In this document: piece by piece, positions 8,493 through 17,341 of the stretch
How the letters are laid out: every line of letters begins with the position of its first letter
How positions within the stretch are numbered: position 1 is the first letter of the stretch
Assembly (NCBI GenBank): GCA_020632695.1
Contig: JACKFB010000001.1
Location: 372,001 to 436,000, forward strand
Source: Deltaproteobacteria bacterium
GTDB lineage: Bacteria; Myxococcota_A; UBA9042; PHBI01; JACKFB01
Direction of reading: 5' to 3'
Length of the DNA stretch: 64,000 bases
The notes under the pieces: generated by a model
Database searches by the model: none
What the model saw: the letters and a program-made list of their open reading frames with translations, nothing else
Told to the model about the DNA's origin: nothing
Translations under genes and position numbers: made by a program

Positions 8493-9836
8493 GTGGGCGT
8501 CTTCCTCCGTATCGCCGCTCGGAACATCATGCTGGCTCGCCGGCGCACGGCGCTGCTCGGCGGCGCGCTGGCCCTGGTCACCATGCTGCTGGTGCTGCTC
8601 CTGGCGCTCTCCGCCGGGCTCTCCGACACCATCGTGCGCTCGGCGACCACGCTCAGCGCCGGCCACGTCAACGTGTCGGGCTGGCACAAGCTCACCTCGC
8701 GCGACGCGGCCCCCATCGTCATGGACGCCCAGAAGATCCGCGCCATCGTCGAAGCGGAGACGCCGGGCCTCGACTACACCATCGTCCGCCACCGCGGCTG
8801 GGCCAAGGTGGTCAGCGAGGCGACCTCGCTCAACGCCGGGCTCGTCGGCATCAACTACGCCGAGGAGGGCCGCCTGATGGCCCAGCTCCAGCTCGCGCCG
8901 ACCAGCGAGTACAAAGACGGCGGCGACGACACGAAGGTCGGCGACTTCTCGGAGATCGCCAGGCCCGGCACCGCCATCCTCTTCGCCGGGCAGGCCCGCC
9001 GCCTCGAGGTCGGCGTCGGCGACGTGCTCACGCTCAGCACCGAGACCTCGGACGGGCAATCGAATACCGGCGAGGTCCGGGTCGTCGCGGTGGCCAAGGA
9101 CATGGGCATGCTCAGCAACTGGAGCATCTTCGTGCCGACCCAGACCATCCTCGACATCTACCAGCTCAAGCCGGACACCGCGGGCGCCATCATGGTCTAT
9201 CTGAAGGACATCGACCGGGCCAGCGAGACCATGGACACGCTGCGCGACGTGTTCATGCGCCACGGCTACGGCGTGATGGACCACAACCCCGTGCCCTTCT
9301 TCATGAAGTTCGAGTCGGTCGCCGGCGAGGACTGGACCGGCCAGAAGATCGACCTGACCATCTGGTCCGACGAGGTCTCGTTTCTGCAGTGGGTGGTCAC
9401 CGCGGTAGACACCATCTCCTTCGTACTCATCACCGTGCTGCTCATCATCATCGGCGTCGGCATCATGAACACGATGTGGATCGCCGTGCGCGAGCGCACC
9501 GGCGAGGTGGGCACGCTGCGCGCCATCGGGATGAGTCGACGCCGCGTGCTGCTGATGTTCCTGCTCGAGGCGCTGCTGCTCGGCTTCTTCGCCACGGTGG
9601 TCGGGGCCGGCCTCGGCGCCGCCATCGGGCTGGCCGTCGACGCCGCGGCCATCCACGTGCCCGTGGCCGCCGTCCAGGCCATCCTGATGACCGACGTGCT
9701 GCATCTCCAGGTGCAGCTCACGGATGTGCTGGCCGCCATCGCCGTGTTCACCGTGGTGACGGCGCTCTCCGCGCTGGCGCCCGCGCTCCGCGCCGCCCGC
9801 CTCGAGCCCGTCACCGCCATCCACCACATCGGCTGA
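8493..9836 (+). CDS. ABC transporter permease, FtsX/MacB type (second)
   Basis: A 447-residue permease starting at GTG two bases after the first permease stop, with AAGGAG at proper distance inside the preceding gene. One N-terminal membrane segment (residues 20-45), a periplasmic domain of about 250 residues, and a C-terminal FtsX domain with three segments. The motif G-E-V-G-T-L-R-A-I-G-M-S-R-R again marks the coupling helix. The length and layout fit LolC/LolE. Two unequal permeases with one ATPase suggest a heterodimeric LolCDE-like complex. Confidence 0.9.
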   Translation: MGVFLRIAARNIMLARRRTALLGGALALVTMLLVLLLALSAGLSDTIVRSATTLSAGHVNVSGWHKLTSRDAAPIVMDAQKIRAIVEAETPGLDYTIVRHRGWAKVVSEATSLNAGLVGINYAEEGRLMAQLQLAPTSEYKDGGDDTKVGDFSEIARPGTAILFAGQARRLEVGVGDVLTLSTETSDGQSNTGEVRVVAVAKDMGMLSNWSIFVPTQTILDIYQLKPDTAGAIMVYLKDIDRASETMDTLRDVFMRHGYGVMDHNPVPFFMKFESVAGEDWTGQKIDLTIWSDEVSFLQWVVTAVDTISFVLITVLLIIIGVGIMNTMWIAVRERTGEVGTLRAIGMSRRRVLLMFLLEALLLGFFATVVGAGLGAAIGLAVDAAAIHVPVAAVQAILMTDVLHLQVQLTDVLAAIAVFTVVTALSALAPALRAARLEPVTAIHHIG

Positions 9837-9899
9837 GCGCCCCCGGTCCCTGGCCACGGCCCGGCCGCCCGGCGCTCGCCCCACCCGAAGGAGTCCCCC

Positions 9900-10685
9900 A
9901 TGTTCCGCACCCTCGCCGCCCTCGCCGTCGTGACGGCCGCGCTGCTGCCGGCGCCCCCGCCCGCCCGCGCCGAGATGACCCAGGACGCGATGGTCCGCGC
10001 GCTGAAGACCATCGACGACCGCCAGAGCAACTCCGGCGACTACAAAGCGCTCTCCTTCATCGAGCAGAAGGAGAAGGGCAAGACCGACCTGTTGTACGAG
10101 GCGGTGGTCTACCGGCGCGATGAGGACGACAAGCTGATGATCCTCTTCCTCAAGCCGAAGTCCGAGGCCGGGAAGGGATACCTGCGCATCGACAAGAGCC
10201 TCTTCATGTACGACCCGACCACCGGCAAGTGGGAGCGCCGCACCGAGCGCGAGCGCATCGGCGGCACCAACTCGCAGCGCGCCGACTTCGACGAGTCGCG
10301 CCTGGCCGAGGAGTACACCCCGAGCTGGGTCGAGGAGTCGAAGCTGGGAACCATGACCGCCGACCACCTGAAGCTGACCGCCAAGCCCGGCGCCGACGTG
10401 GCCTTCCCGGTGCTGGAGATCTGGGTGGACCAGGCCACGGGCAACATGCTCAAGGCGCAGGAGTACGCGCTGTCGGGACGCCTGATGCGCACCGCCTACT
10501 ACCCGAAGTGGTCGAAGATGTTCAGCTCCTCGAAGGGCGCGGACATCTACTTCCCCAAGGAGATCCGCATCTTCGACGAGGTCGAGAAGGGCAACCAGAC
10601 CACCATCGTCATCCAGGACGTGGACCTCTCGTCGCTGCAGGCCAACATGTTCACCAAGGCCTGGCTCGAGAGCAAGAGTCGTTGA
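9900..10685 (+). CDS. Periplasmic LolA-like outer-membrane lipoprotein-sorting family protein
   Basis: A 261-residue protein with a signal peptide (hydrophobic residues 5-18, cleavage after A-R-A near 24) and a good site GAAGGAG before the start. The rest is an all-beta LolA/LolB-like fold of the outer-membrane lipoprotein-sorting type, recognisable from M-Y-D-P-T-T-G-K-W-E-R-R, a central strand pair and a P-K-E-I-R-I-F-D-E-V end. Members bind lipid or acyl chains and pass them between membranes. Its place between a LolCDE-like transporter and an outer-membrane barrel supports a shuttle role. Ends by overlapping the barrel gene by four bases. Confidence 0.85.
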   Translation: MFRTLAALAVVTAALLPAPPPARAEMTQDAMVRALKTIDDRQSNSGDYKALSFIEQKEKGKTDLLYEAVVYRRDEDDKLMILFLKPKSEAGKGYLRIDKSLFMYDPTTGKWERRTERERIGGTNSQRADFDESRLAEEYTPSWVEESKLGTMTADHLKLTAKPGADVAFPVLEIWVDQATGNMLKAQEYALSGRLMRTAYYPKWSKMFSSSKGADIYFPKEIRIFDEVEKGNQTTIVIQDVDLSSLQANMFTKAWLESKSR

Positions 10686-12145
10686 AGTACGGTGCCTTAG
10701 CGGTCCTCGCCTTCGCGTGCCTCGGGTCGGGGGTGGCCCGAGCCGACGACGACGCGCCGCCCGACCGTGACGACGCGATCTTCGGCGCGCCCGATACCCC
10801 CGACACGGCGCCGCCCGCCACCCCGCGCGACCGCGACGCGGCCATCTTCGGCGACGACGACCCCTCGCCGGTGACCCCGGCCCCGGAGAAGTCCCTGGCC
10901 GCACGGGTCGCCGCCGCCGCCGACAAGCTGGCCATCGGCGGCCGCCTCTACCTGCGCCTGGACTGGTACACGAGCGAGGAGGGCGAGCCGGGGAACTTCC
11001 CCCTGGCCAGCCCGAACCTCCTCGACCTCTACCTCGACGCCCGCCCCAACGACCGCATCCGCGCCTACGTCCAGGGGCGCCTGCGCTACGACTACACCGT
11101 GCGCAACGACGAGGCCGCGACCACCGACGGCGGCACCGCACCCGCCACCAGCCTCGTCGGCACCCGCGACGGCCTCGAGACCTCGCTCGACCAGCTCTGG
11201 CTCAAGTTCGACATCGCCCATCGCGTCTTCGTCACCCTGGGCCGCCAGCCCATCCGCTGGGGGACCGGCCGCTTCTGGAACCCCACCGACTTCCTCAACA
11301 CCTCCTTCCGCGACCCGCTGGCCGTCTTCGACGAGCGCCTGGGCGTCAGCCTGCTCAAGGTGCACATCCCCATCGAGTCGCTGGGCTGGAACCTCTACGC
11401 CATCGCCGACCTCTCCGGCGCCGACCGCCCCGAGCGCATCGGCGGCGCCCTGCGGGCCGAGATGCTGTTGGGCCCCGCCGAGCTCGCGCTCTCCTTCGCC
11501 GACCGCAAGGCCGAGCCGACCCGTCTGGGCGTCTCGATCTCGTTCCCGCTGGGGCTCTTCGACATCAACGGCGAGCTGGCCGCGCTGCACGGGGTGCGCT
11601 CACTGCGCTACAAGGGCAAGCTCACCCTCGACCCCGACAACCTCGAGCTGCCGACCTCCGAGAAGCAGGACGACGAGTGGCTCTTCCGCGCCACCCTGGG
11701 CGCCGAGGTGGGCATCGGCTACGGCGACAACGACGCGGTCTACTTCGGCGCCGAGTATTTCTTCAACGAGCTGGGCTACGACTCGGAGAACCTCTACCCC
11801 TGGCTGGCGCTGGAGGGCGAGTTCACCCCGCTCTACCTGGGGCGCCACTACCTGGGCGTCTACGCGCTGCTCACCGCTCCGGGCCGCCTCGAGGACATGA
11901 CCTTCATCGCCAGCGCCATCACCAACCTCTCGGACCGTTCGGGGCTGCTGCGCTTCGACTACCGCGTCCGCCTGCTGACGCACCTGGACTTCAACGCCTA
12001 CGCGAGCTGGCACTACGGCCGGCCGGGCGAGTTCCACTACAGCCTCGAGGTCCCCGCGGTCCCCGGCGTGGACGGCCTGGAGAACGGCGTGCGCGTGTCG
12101 CCGCCGCTCATCGACGTCGGCGTCGGCTTCATCGTGTCGATCTGA
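10682..12145 (+). CDS. Outer-membrane beta-barrel protein of the lipoprotein-sorting operon
   Basis: A 487-residue protein. The start is taken as TTG 10682, overlapping the previous stop (TTGA), because it gives a proper signal peptide: K-Y-G-A-L-A-V-L-A-F-A-C-L-G-S-G followed by A-R-A. A charged Asp/Pro-rich linker with repeated D-D-A-I-F-G / D-A-A-I-F-G (to about residue 75) leads to a barrel with alternating aromatic strands such as L-Y-L-R-L-D-W-Y and the Q-P-I-R-W-G-T-G-R-F-W-N-P turn. It resembles the DUF1302-type barrels often found with LolA-like proteins and RND exporters. It probably forms the outer-membrane terminus of the machine encoded upstream. Any starts further upstream would lie in the preceding gene. 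Confidence 0.75.
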   Translation: MKYGALAVLAFACLGSGVARADDDAPPDRDDAIFGAPDTPDTAPPATPRDRDAAIFGDDDPSPVTPAPEKSLAARVAAAADKLAIGGRLYLRLDWYTSEEGEPGNFPLASPNLLDLYLDARPNDRIRAYVQGRLRYDYTVRNDEAATTDGGTAPATSLVGTRDGLETSLDQLWLKFDIAHRVFVTLGRQPIRWGTGRFWNPTDFLNTSFRDPLAVFDERLGVSLLKVHIPIESLGWNLYAIADLSGADRPERIGGALRAEMLLGPAELALSFADRKAEPTRLGVSISFPLGLFDINGELAALHGVRSLRYKGKLTLDPDNLELPTSEKQDDEWLFRATLGAEVGIGYGDNDAVYFGAEYFFNELGYDSENLYPWLALEGEFTPLYLGRHYLGVYALLTAPGRLEDMTFIASAITNLSDRSGLLRFDYRVRLLTHLDFNAYASWHYGRPGEFHYSLEVPAVPGVDGLENGVRVSPPLIDVGVGFIVSI

Positions 12146-12259
12146 GCCACGACCGTGCTGCGGTCGCGCTCCGGGGCGCTCGGCCGCGCTCTGGAGGGGC
12201 GGGGCGCGCTCGCACACGGGCGGTTGGTTTTCACCCAGGCATGTGCACTTGCACACAAG

Positions 12260-12667
12260 TCATGGGGCAGGCAGCGCCTTGGCCAGCTCCGCCAGGAGTA
12301 CCTCGAAATCAAAGGGCTTGCTCAGCGTGACGCTGGCGCCCCGCCGCGCGGCGAGGGCCTCGGCGTGCTGGCTGGCCTCGACGGCGAGCAGCAGCACCGC
12401 CGAGTCCGGCGACCGCTCGTCCACGACCTCCAGCAGGCCCATCCGCTGTCGGTCGCCGAGGCGCTCGTCCAGGATCACCGCCAGCGGCTTGCGGGCCAGA
12501 CGCGCGCGCAGGTCCGCCACCGAGATGGCCTCGACGACGGCGTAGCCCGCGTCGCCCAGCCGCTCCACCAGCGCCCAGCGCAGCAGGGGGTCAGCGGTCG
12601 CCACGACGACGGTGGCGCTCTGCGCACGCTGTCGCAACGCCGCTTCGCTTGGGATAGTCTCGAGCAT
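12260..12667 (-). CDS. Single-domain response-regulator receiver protein
   Basis: A 135-residue protein (ATG 12667; a TTG at 12688 would add seven residues). It has the CheY-like plan: first strand V-V-V-A-T-A-D-P with an acidic residue, the phospho-acceptor Asp in A-V-I-L-D-E-R-L-G-D, and the conserved Lys in T-L-S-K-P-F near the C-terminus. The acidic pair at the end of strand 1 is reduced to one Asp. No output domain is attached. It is divergent from a PAS histidine kinase 65 bases away, which is the obvious candidate partner. Confidence 0.8.
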   Translation of the reverse strand: MLETIPSEAALRQRAQSATVVVATADPLLRWALVERLGDAGYAVVEAISVADLRARLARKPLAVILDERLGDRQRMGLLEVVDERSPDSAVLLLAVEASQHAEALAARRGASVTLSKPFDFEVLLAELAKALPAP

Positions 12668-12732
12668 CGTGGCAGATGGCGAAAGCAAGGGCCGTGCCAG
12701 CGGGGTGCGGTGGGCGTGCGGGGAGCCGAGTG

Positions 12733-14217
12733 ATGGTTCGTAGCGTTGGAGAAGCTGGCACGGCCGCGAGCGTGCTCGTCGACATCGACGTGGTCATGGA
12801 CCTCTACGAGGGCCTCTTCGTCGTGCTCGACCGCGAGGGTCGCGTGCAGGCTTGCAACGCGCGCATGGCCGAGCTGCTCGGCCGCTTGCCGTCCGACGCC
12901 CGTGGGGTCGACTGGTTCGAGAGCATCATCGCGCCCGAGGACCGGGTCGAAGCGCGCGCCCACTTCGACGCCGTGCTGAACTGTGCGGTCGCCGGCGCGC
13001 TGCCCTTCGAGCGCTCCATCCAGACGCGCGCGGGCGGCCCGCGGCGCGTGCGTTGGCGCTGCGGCGTGCATCGCGGTGCGGAAGGCGCGGTCACGAGAGT
13101 CCTGTGTTCCGGCATGGACGTCACCGAGATGGTCGAGGCCCGCTCGGCGCTGGCCCAGGCCGAGCGCTACCGCGAGGACATGACCACCGCGCTGGACGCC
13201 TCGAGCATCGTCGCGGCCACCGACCAGCGCGGCATCATCAAGTACGCCAACGACACCTTCTGCGAGATCTCGGGCTACTCGCGCGAAGAGCTGCTCGGCC
13301 AGGACCACGCCATCCTGAACTCGGGGTACCACTCCAAGGCCTTCATCCGTGACCTGTGGCGCACCATCGCCCAGGGGCGCGTGTGGCGCGGCGACATCCG
13401 GAACCGCCGCAAGGACGGGCGGCTCTACTGGGTCGACACCACCATCGTCCCCTTCCTCGATGAGCGCGGAAAACCCTATCAGTACCTGTCGATCCGTTCC
13501 GACATCACCGAGCGCAAGGCCGCCGAGGCCAAGCTGCGAGACCAGGCCGCCCTGGCGCGTCTGGGCGAGATGTCGGCCGTGGTGGCGCACGAGGTGAAGA
13601 ACCCGCTGGCCGGCATCTCCGGCGCGCTGCAGGTCATCGGCTCGCGCATGCCCGCCGATGCGCGCGAGCGGAAGGTGCTCGACGACATCGACAAGCGCAT
13701 ACGCTCGCTGGACGCGTCGCTGTCGGACCTGCTCACCTTCGCCCGCCCGCGCGCGCTCAAGGTCGGCGACGTCGACGTGCTGGAGCTGGTGCGAGCGACC
13801 GCCGACCTGGTGCAGCAGGACCAGAGCGTCACGCACCCGTCCTTCACGGTCGAGGGCGAGCCGGTGACGGCCAGCGTCGACGCGATGCTCTTGCGCGAGG
13901 CGGTGCTGAACCTGCTGCTCAACGCCTCGCAGGCCATGGACGGGCAGGGCGAGGTGCGCGTCATGGTGGAGACTCGCGGCGACGACGTGGTGCTGACGGT
14001 GGCCGACCAGGGCCCCGGCATCCCCGAGGCGCACCGCGAGAAGGTCTTCGAGCCCTTCTTCACGACGCGGACCCGTGGCACCGGCCTGGGGCTCGCCAAC
14101 GTGCGCCGCACCTTCGAGGCCCACGGCGGCAGCATCGACTTCGCGTGTCCGGCCACCGGCGGGACCCACATGATCTGCAGGCTGCCGCGGGGCGAGGGCG
14201 GCCGTGACGAGTCGTGA
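12733..14217 (+). CDS. PAS-domain sensor histidine kinase
   Basis: A 494-residue soluble kinase. ATG 12733 is chosen for GGGAG seven bases upstream; an in-frame ATG at 12676 is less likely. Two PAS domains (about residues 20-140 and 145-270; the second holds A-T-D-Q-R-G-I-I-K-Y-A-N and the R-S-D-I-T-E-R-K-A-A-E-A hinge) precede HisKA with phospho-His in V-V-A-H-E-V-K-N-P-L-A-G, then the ATPase domain with N-box N-L-L-L-N-A-S-Q-A, G1 D-Q-G-P-G-I-P and G2 G-T-G-L-G-L. No membrane segment, so it senses a cytoplasmic cue. Its end overlaps the next gene by 14 bases; the receiver protein is divergent. Confidence 0.93.
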   Translation: MVRSVGEAGTAASVLVDIDVVMDLYEGLFVVLDREGRVQACNARMAELLGRLPSDARGVDWFESIIAPEDRVEARAHFDAVLNCAVAGALPFERSIQTRAGGPRRVRWRCGVHRGAEGAVTRVLCSGMDVTEMVEARSALAQAERYREDMTTALDASSIVAATDQRGIIKYANDTFCEISGYSREELLGQDHAILNSGYHSKAFIRDLWRTIAQGRVWRGDIRNRRKDGRLYWVDTTIVPFLDERGKPYQYLSIRSDITERKAAEAKLRDQAALARLGEMSAVVAHEVKNPLAGISGALQVIGSRMPADARERKVLDDIDKRIRSLDASLSDLLTFARPRALKVGDVDVLELVRATADLVQQDQSVTHPSFTVEGEPVTASVDAMLLREAVLNLLLNASQAMDGQGEVRVMVETRGDDVVLTVADQGPGIPEAHREKVFEPFFTTRTRGTGLGLANVRRTFEAHGGSIDFACPATGGTHMICRLPRGEGGRDES

Positions 14218-15862
14218 GCTCGTGGTCGCGGTGCTGGCCGCGCTGTCGCTGGCGGCGTGCGCCGGCGAGACGGAGCCGAGGCCTCCGAGTCCTGAGCAGC
14301 TCGCCCCCTCGGCCGGTGTCTCGGGCGTGCTCTTCTGGGACGTGACGCAGGTCGCCGGCCTGGACCTGGTCCGCACGCCCGTCGACGACTACCTGACCGT
14401 CCCCGACCGCTTCACCGGCGGCGTGTGCGTGCTGGACGCCGACGGTCGCGGCGCGCCCGACCTCTTCTTCGCGCTGCGCGAGGGCGCCGGCGCCCGCTCG
14501 ACCCTGTACGTCGCCGACCAGCCATTCGCCTACCAGGACCAGACCGAGCGCCGCGGCCTGGGCCACGTGGGCGAGGGCTCCGGCTGCCTCGCCTTCGACG
14601 CCGACGGCGACGGCGACGACGACCTGCTGGTCACCCGCCTCGGCGGCATCTCGCTCTTCGAGCACCGCGGCGACCGCTTCGTCGACGTCAGCGGCCGCAT
14701 CCCGTTCACCGCCCACCCGGGTGACCTCTTCACCTCGGCGGCCGCGGGCGACCTGGACGGCGACGGAGACCTGGATCTCGTCGTCGGCGGCTACGTCCGC
14801 TACGCCCCCGAGCTCATCGAGCCCGGCACCAGCTGCGCCCCCAGCGTCTGCACCGCGCAGCCGCACCCCTTCCCGGCCATCTCCAGCCGCCTCTTCCTGC
14901 GCGACGGCGACACCTTCCGCGACGTCACCGCCGAGCGCGCGCCCGAGCTGGCCATGGCCTGGCGCACCACCGTCGTCGCCATCCGCGACCTGGACGGCGA
15001 CGGGCGCCCCGACATCTACGCCGCCCACGACCTCCAGGACTGGAACCAGGCCCTCATCCAGGACGCCGACGGCACCTTCCACGACCGCGCGGTCCAGCTC
15101 GGCCTGGCCCACGACCGCAACGACAACGGTCTCGACGCCATGGGCTTCTCCAGCGGCGACATCGACGGCGACGGGCGCCTGGACCACGTGCTCACCGGCT
15201 TCACCAACGACGCCACCGCCGTCTTCATGTGCCAGCCCGACGGGACCTGCCCCGACCAGGCGGACCAGGTCGGCACCACGGCCCTCGAGCAGACCTTTCG
15301 CTGGGGCGCCGCCCTGGCCGACTTCGACCTCGACGGCTGGCTGGACCTGGCCGAGGCCACGGGCCACGTCTTCTCGCAGCCCGAGCTGGACGCCTTCGAC
15401 CAGGGTCCCCAGGCGCAGCCCACGAACTTCATGCGCGGCGACGGAGCCGGCCACCTCATCGCCCACATCCCGGTGCCCGAGGACGGGCTGGCCACGCGTC
15501 GGCTGATGCGCGGCATCGCCGTGGCCGATCTGGACGACGACGGGCGCCCGGACCTCGTCCTCGCGCCGTCCAGCGGCCGCCCGGCGCTGCTCCGCAACGT
15601 CATGGCGCCGCGGGGCCACTGGCTGCGGGTCGTGCTGCCGCCCGGGGCCGTCGGCGCCGTCGTGCGGGCGACGCTCCCCGGCGGCCGCGTGCTCATGCGC
15701 CAGCGCACGGCCGGCGAGGGCTACCTCGGCAGCTTCGACAGCCGCCTGCTCTTCGGCCTCGGCGACGCCCTGTCGGCCGACCTGGAGATCACCTGGCCCG
15801 ACGGCCACCTCACCACCCGCGCCCAGGTCCCCGCCGACGCCGAGGTCACGCTCGCGCCCTGA
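14204..15862 (+). CDS. Exported FG-GAP/ASPIC-UnbV repeat lipoprotein
   Basis: A 552-residue protein starting at GTG inside the end of the kinase gene. A lipoprotein signal (V-A-V-L-A-A-L-S-L-A-A-C at residue 19) is followed by FG-GAP/VCBS calcium-binding repeats with D-x-D-G-D-G-x-x-D cores (F-D-A-D-G-D-G-D-D-D, L-D-G-D-G-D-L-D, I-D-G-D-G-R-L-D), and a C-terminal ASPIC/UnbV module containing V-R-A-T-L-P-G-G-R and D-L-E-I-T-W-P-D-G. These form beta-propellers on the cell surface; precise function is unknown. The overlap with the kinase suggests co-translation. Confidence 0.85.
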   Translation: MTSRELVVAVLAALSLAACAGETEPRPPSPEQLAPSAGVSGVLFWDVTQVAGLDLVRTPVDDYLTVPDRFTGGVCVLDADGRGAPDLFFALREGAGARSTLYVADQPFAYQDQTERRGLGHVGEGSGCLAFDADGDGDDDLLVTRLGGISLFEHRGDRFVDVSGRIPFTAHPGDLFTSAAAGDLDGDGDLDLVVGGYVRYAPELIEPGTSCAPSVCTAQPHPFPAISSRLFLRDGDTFRDVTAERAPELAMAWRTTVVAIRDLDGDGRPDIYAAHDLQDWNQALIQDADGTFHDRAVQLGLAHDRNDNGLDAMGFSSGDIDGDGRLDHVLTGFTNDATAVFMCQPDGTCPDQADQVGTTALEQTFRWGAALADFDLDGWLDLAEATGHVFSQPELDAFDQGPQAQPTNFMRGDGAGHLIAHIPVPEDGLATRRLMRGIAVADLDDDGRPDLVLAPSSGRPALLRNVMAPRGHWLRVVLPPGAVGAVVRATLPGGRVLMRQRTAGEGYLGSFDSRLLFGLGDALSADLEITWPDGHLTTRAQVPADAEVTLAP

Positions 15863-15871
15863 CACTGGCCC

Positions 15872-17101
15872 TCACTCGCCCTCGGGCGCGCGCTCCAGAC
15901 CCTTCGGTGGCGCGGCACCCAGCGGCACCATCGCGCCGCCCCGCACGGTCCAGGTCCCCTCGCCGCCGAGCTCCGTCGGCGTGCGGTACGCGATGAGCTC
16001 CGGGTCGCGAATCAGCAGGCAGTCGTTGGGGATCGCGCGCCCGCTGGCCAGCCAGATGCCCGTCGCCAGCTTCGAGCGGTGCCCCAGCGCGCAGCCCACC
16101 ACCTTGGCGTGGGTGTCGTGCAGCTCGCCGTCCAGCATCACGCGCACGGTCCCGCCGAAGTTGGCGTCGATGGGGTAGCTGCCCGGCGTCGCCAGCGCGT
16201 CGCGGCCCATGATGCTGCTCTGCACCGTCTCGAAGCTGCAGAAGGCCCGCGGGTAGATGACGCAGTCGCGGATGAGCGACTTCTGCCCGACGAAGACCTC
16301 GTCGCCGATGGTGCTGGCCTCGACCATGGCGCCCGGCATGATGGACACGCCGTCGCCGATGCGGCTGAAGAGCACCCGCGCGAAGGGCCCCACCTGCACG
16401 TTCTTGCCCAGGGTGCTGCCCTCGACCACCGCGGTCGGGTGGATGTCGCAGCCGCGGCCGATGGTGTTGAGCCGCGCCAGCACCTTCCACTTGTTGAAGG
16501 ACAGCGCGCGCAGCACCGCCCACAGCACGCGCAGGATGCCGCGCAGCTTGGGCGCGCGCCGGAACTCGGAGGCGCCGGCCGCCTGGCTGGCCCACACGAT
16601 GTGCACCCAGTGGTGCAGCGTCATCACCGGGTGGCGCGGCAGCGGGATGACGATGGGGTCGCCGCCGGTGAGGTTCGCCATCGCCGGGAAGTCCAGCGTG
16701 AGCAGCTCCTCCTCGGGGTCGATGACCACCTCGACGGGCGCCTCGTCGCCGCCGCTGACGTAGCGCACGGCCTCGAAGCGCCAGCCGGCGGCCACTCGCT
16801 GCACCTGCGGCTGCACCGGCGTGGTGCGCGCGCCGAAGGCCGAGTCGGCCAGCACCAGCACGGCGTTGCGCCCGGCGGCCTGCTCGACGAAGCGCTTCAG
16901 CACCGGGCCCGTCGTGTAGAGCGTGTCCGGCAGGACCAGGGTGGGGGCCCGCAGCTCGGCGACCCGCTCCAGCCCCGCCTCGCGAAGGGCCAGCTCCTGC
17001 CAGTACGAGAGCGGGCGGTTGGCGATGAGCACCTCACCCATGGGGTCATCGAAGGGCTGGATCCGCCGCCCGGTGGCCTCCACGAAAGCGCGCCCCATCA
17101 C
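15872..17101 (-). CDS. Left-handed beta-helix (hexapeptide-repeat) protein, GlmU/nucleotidyltransferase-like
   Basis: A 409-residue cytoplasmic protein. Residues about 210-330 are hexapeptide repeats forming a left-handed beta-helix (I-H-P-T-A-V-V-E-G-S-T, V-Q-V-G-P-F-A, I-G-D-E-V-F-V-G), as in acyl- and nucleotidyl-transferases. The N-terminal part resembles GlmU-like sugar-nucleotidyltransferase-related proteins, with L-V-L-P-D-T-L-Y and a D-P-M-G-E-V-L-I start, but I see no intact G-x-G-T-R-M nucleotide-binding motif. Role probably in sugar or surface-polymer metabolism. It is convergent with the FG-GAP gene with nine bases between stops. Confidence 0.65.
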   Translation of the reverse strand: MMGRAFVEATGRRIQPFDDPMGEVLIANRPLSYWQELALREAGLERVAELRAPTLVLPDTLYTTGPVLKRFVEQAAGRNAVLVLADSAFGARTTPVQPQVQRVAAGWRFEAVRYVSGGDEAPVEVVIDPEEELLTLDFPAMANLTGGDPIVIPLPRHPVMTLHHWVHIVWASQAAGASEFRRAPKLRGILRVLWAVLRALSFNKWKVLARLNTIGRGCDIHPTAVVEGSTLGKNVQVGPFARVLFSRIGDGVSIMPGAMVEASTIGDEVFVGQKSLIRDCVIYPRAFCSFETVQSSIMGRDALATPGSYPIDANFGGTVRVMLDGELHDTHAKVVGCALGHRSKLATGIWLASGRAIPNDCLLIRDPELIAYRTPTELGGEGTWTVRGGAMVPLGAAPPKGLERAPEGE

Positions 17102-17341
17102 CCCTCCCGGCCGCGGCCGCTCCGAAGCCCACGGCTCCGCCGACGGCGCCGACGCCAGCCATTTAGCCTCCTGGCGCCACGCCCGGCAAGGGTGACCCCG
17201 GCCGCGCGGCCGAGCGCCACGCCGATGGGCTGGTCATCCCCGCGCCGAGCCTCGATACTGGCGCTCCATGCAGCGAGCCCCTTCGAACCCGCGCGACCAC
17301 GCGGCCTGCCGGCGACAGAGCACGGACGCGAGCCGCCTCGC

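Noticed and set aside
12676..12732. Upstream ATG 12676 as the histidine kinase start
   Set aside because: No ribosome-binding site, and ATG 12733 has GGGAG at ideal distance.
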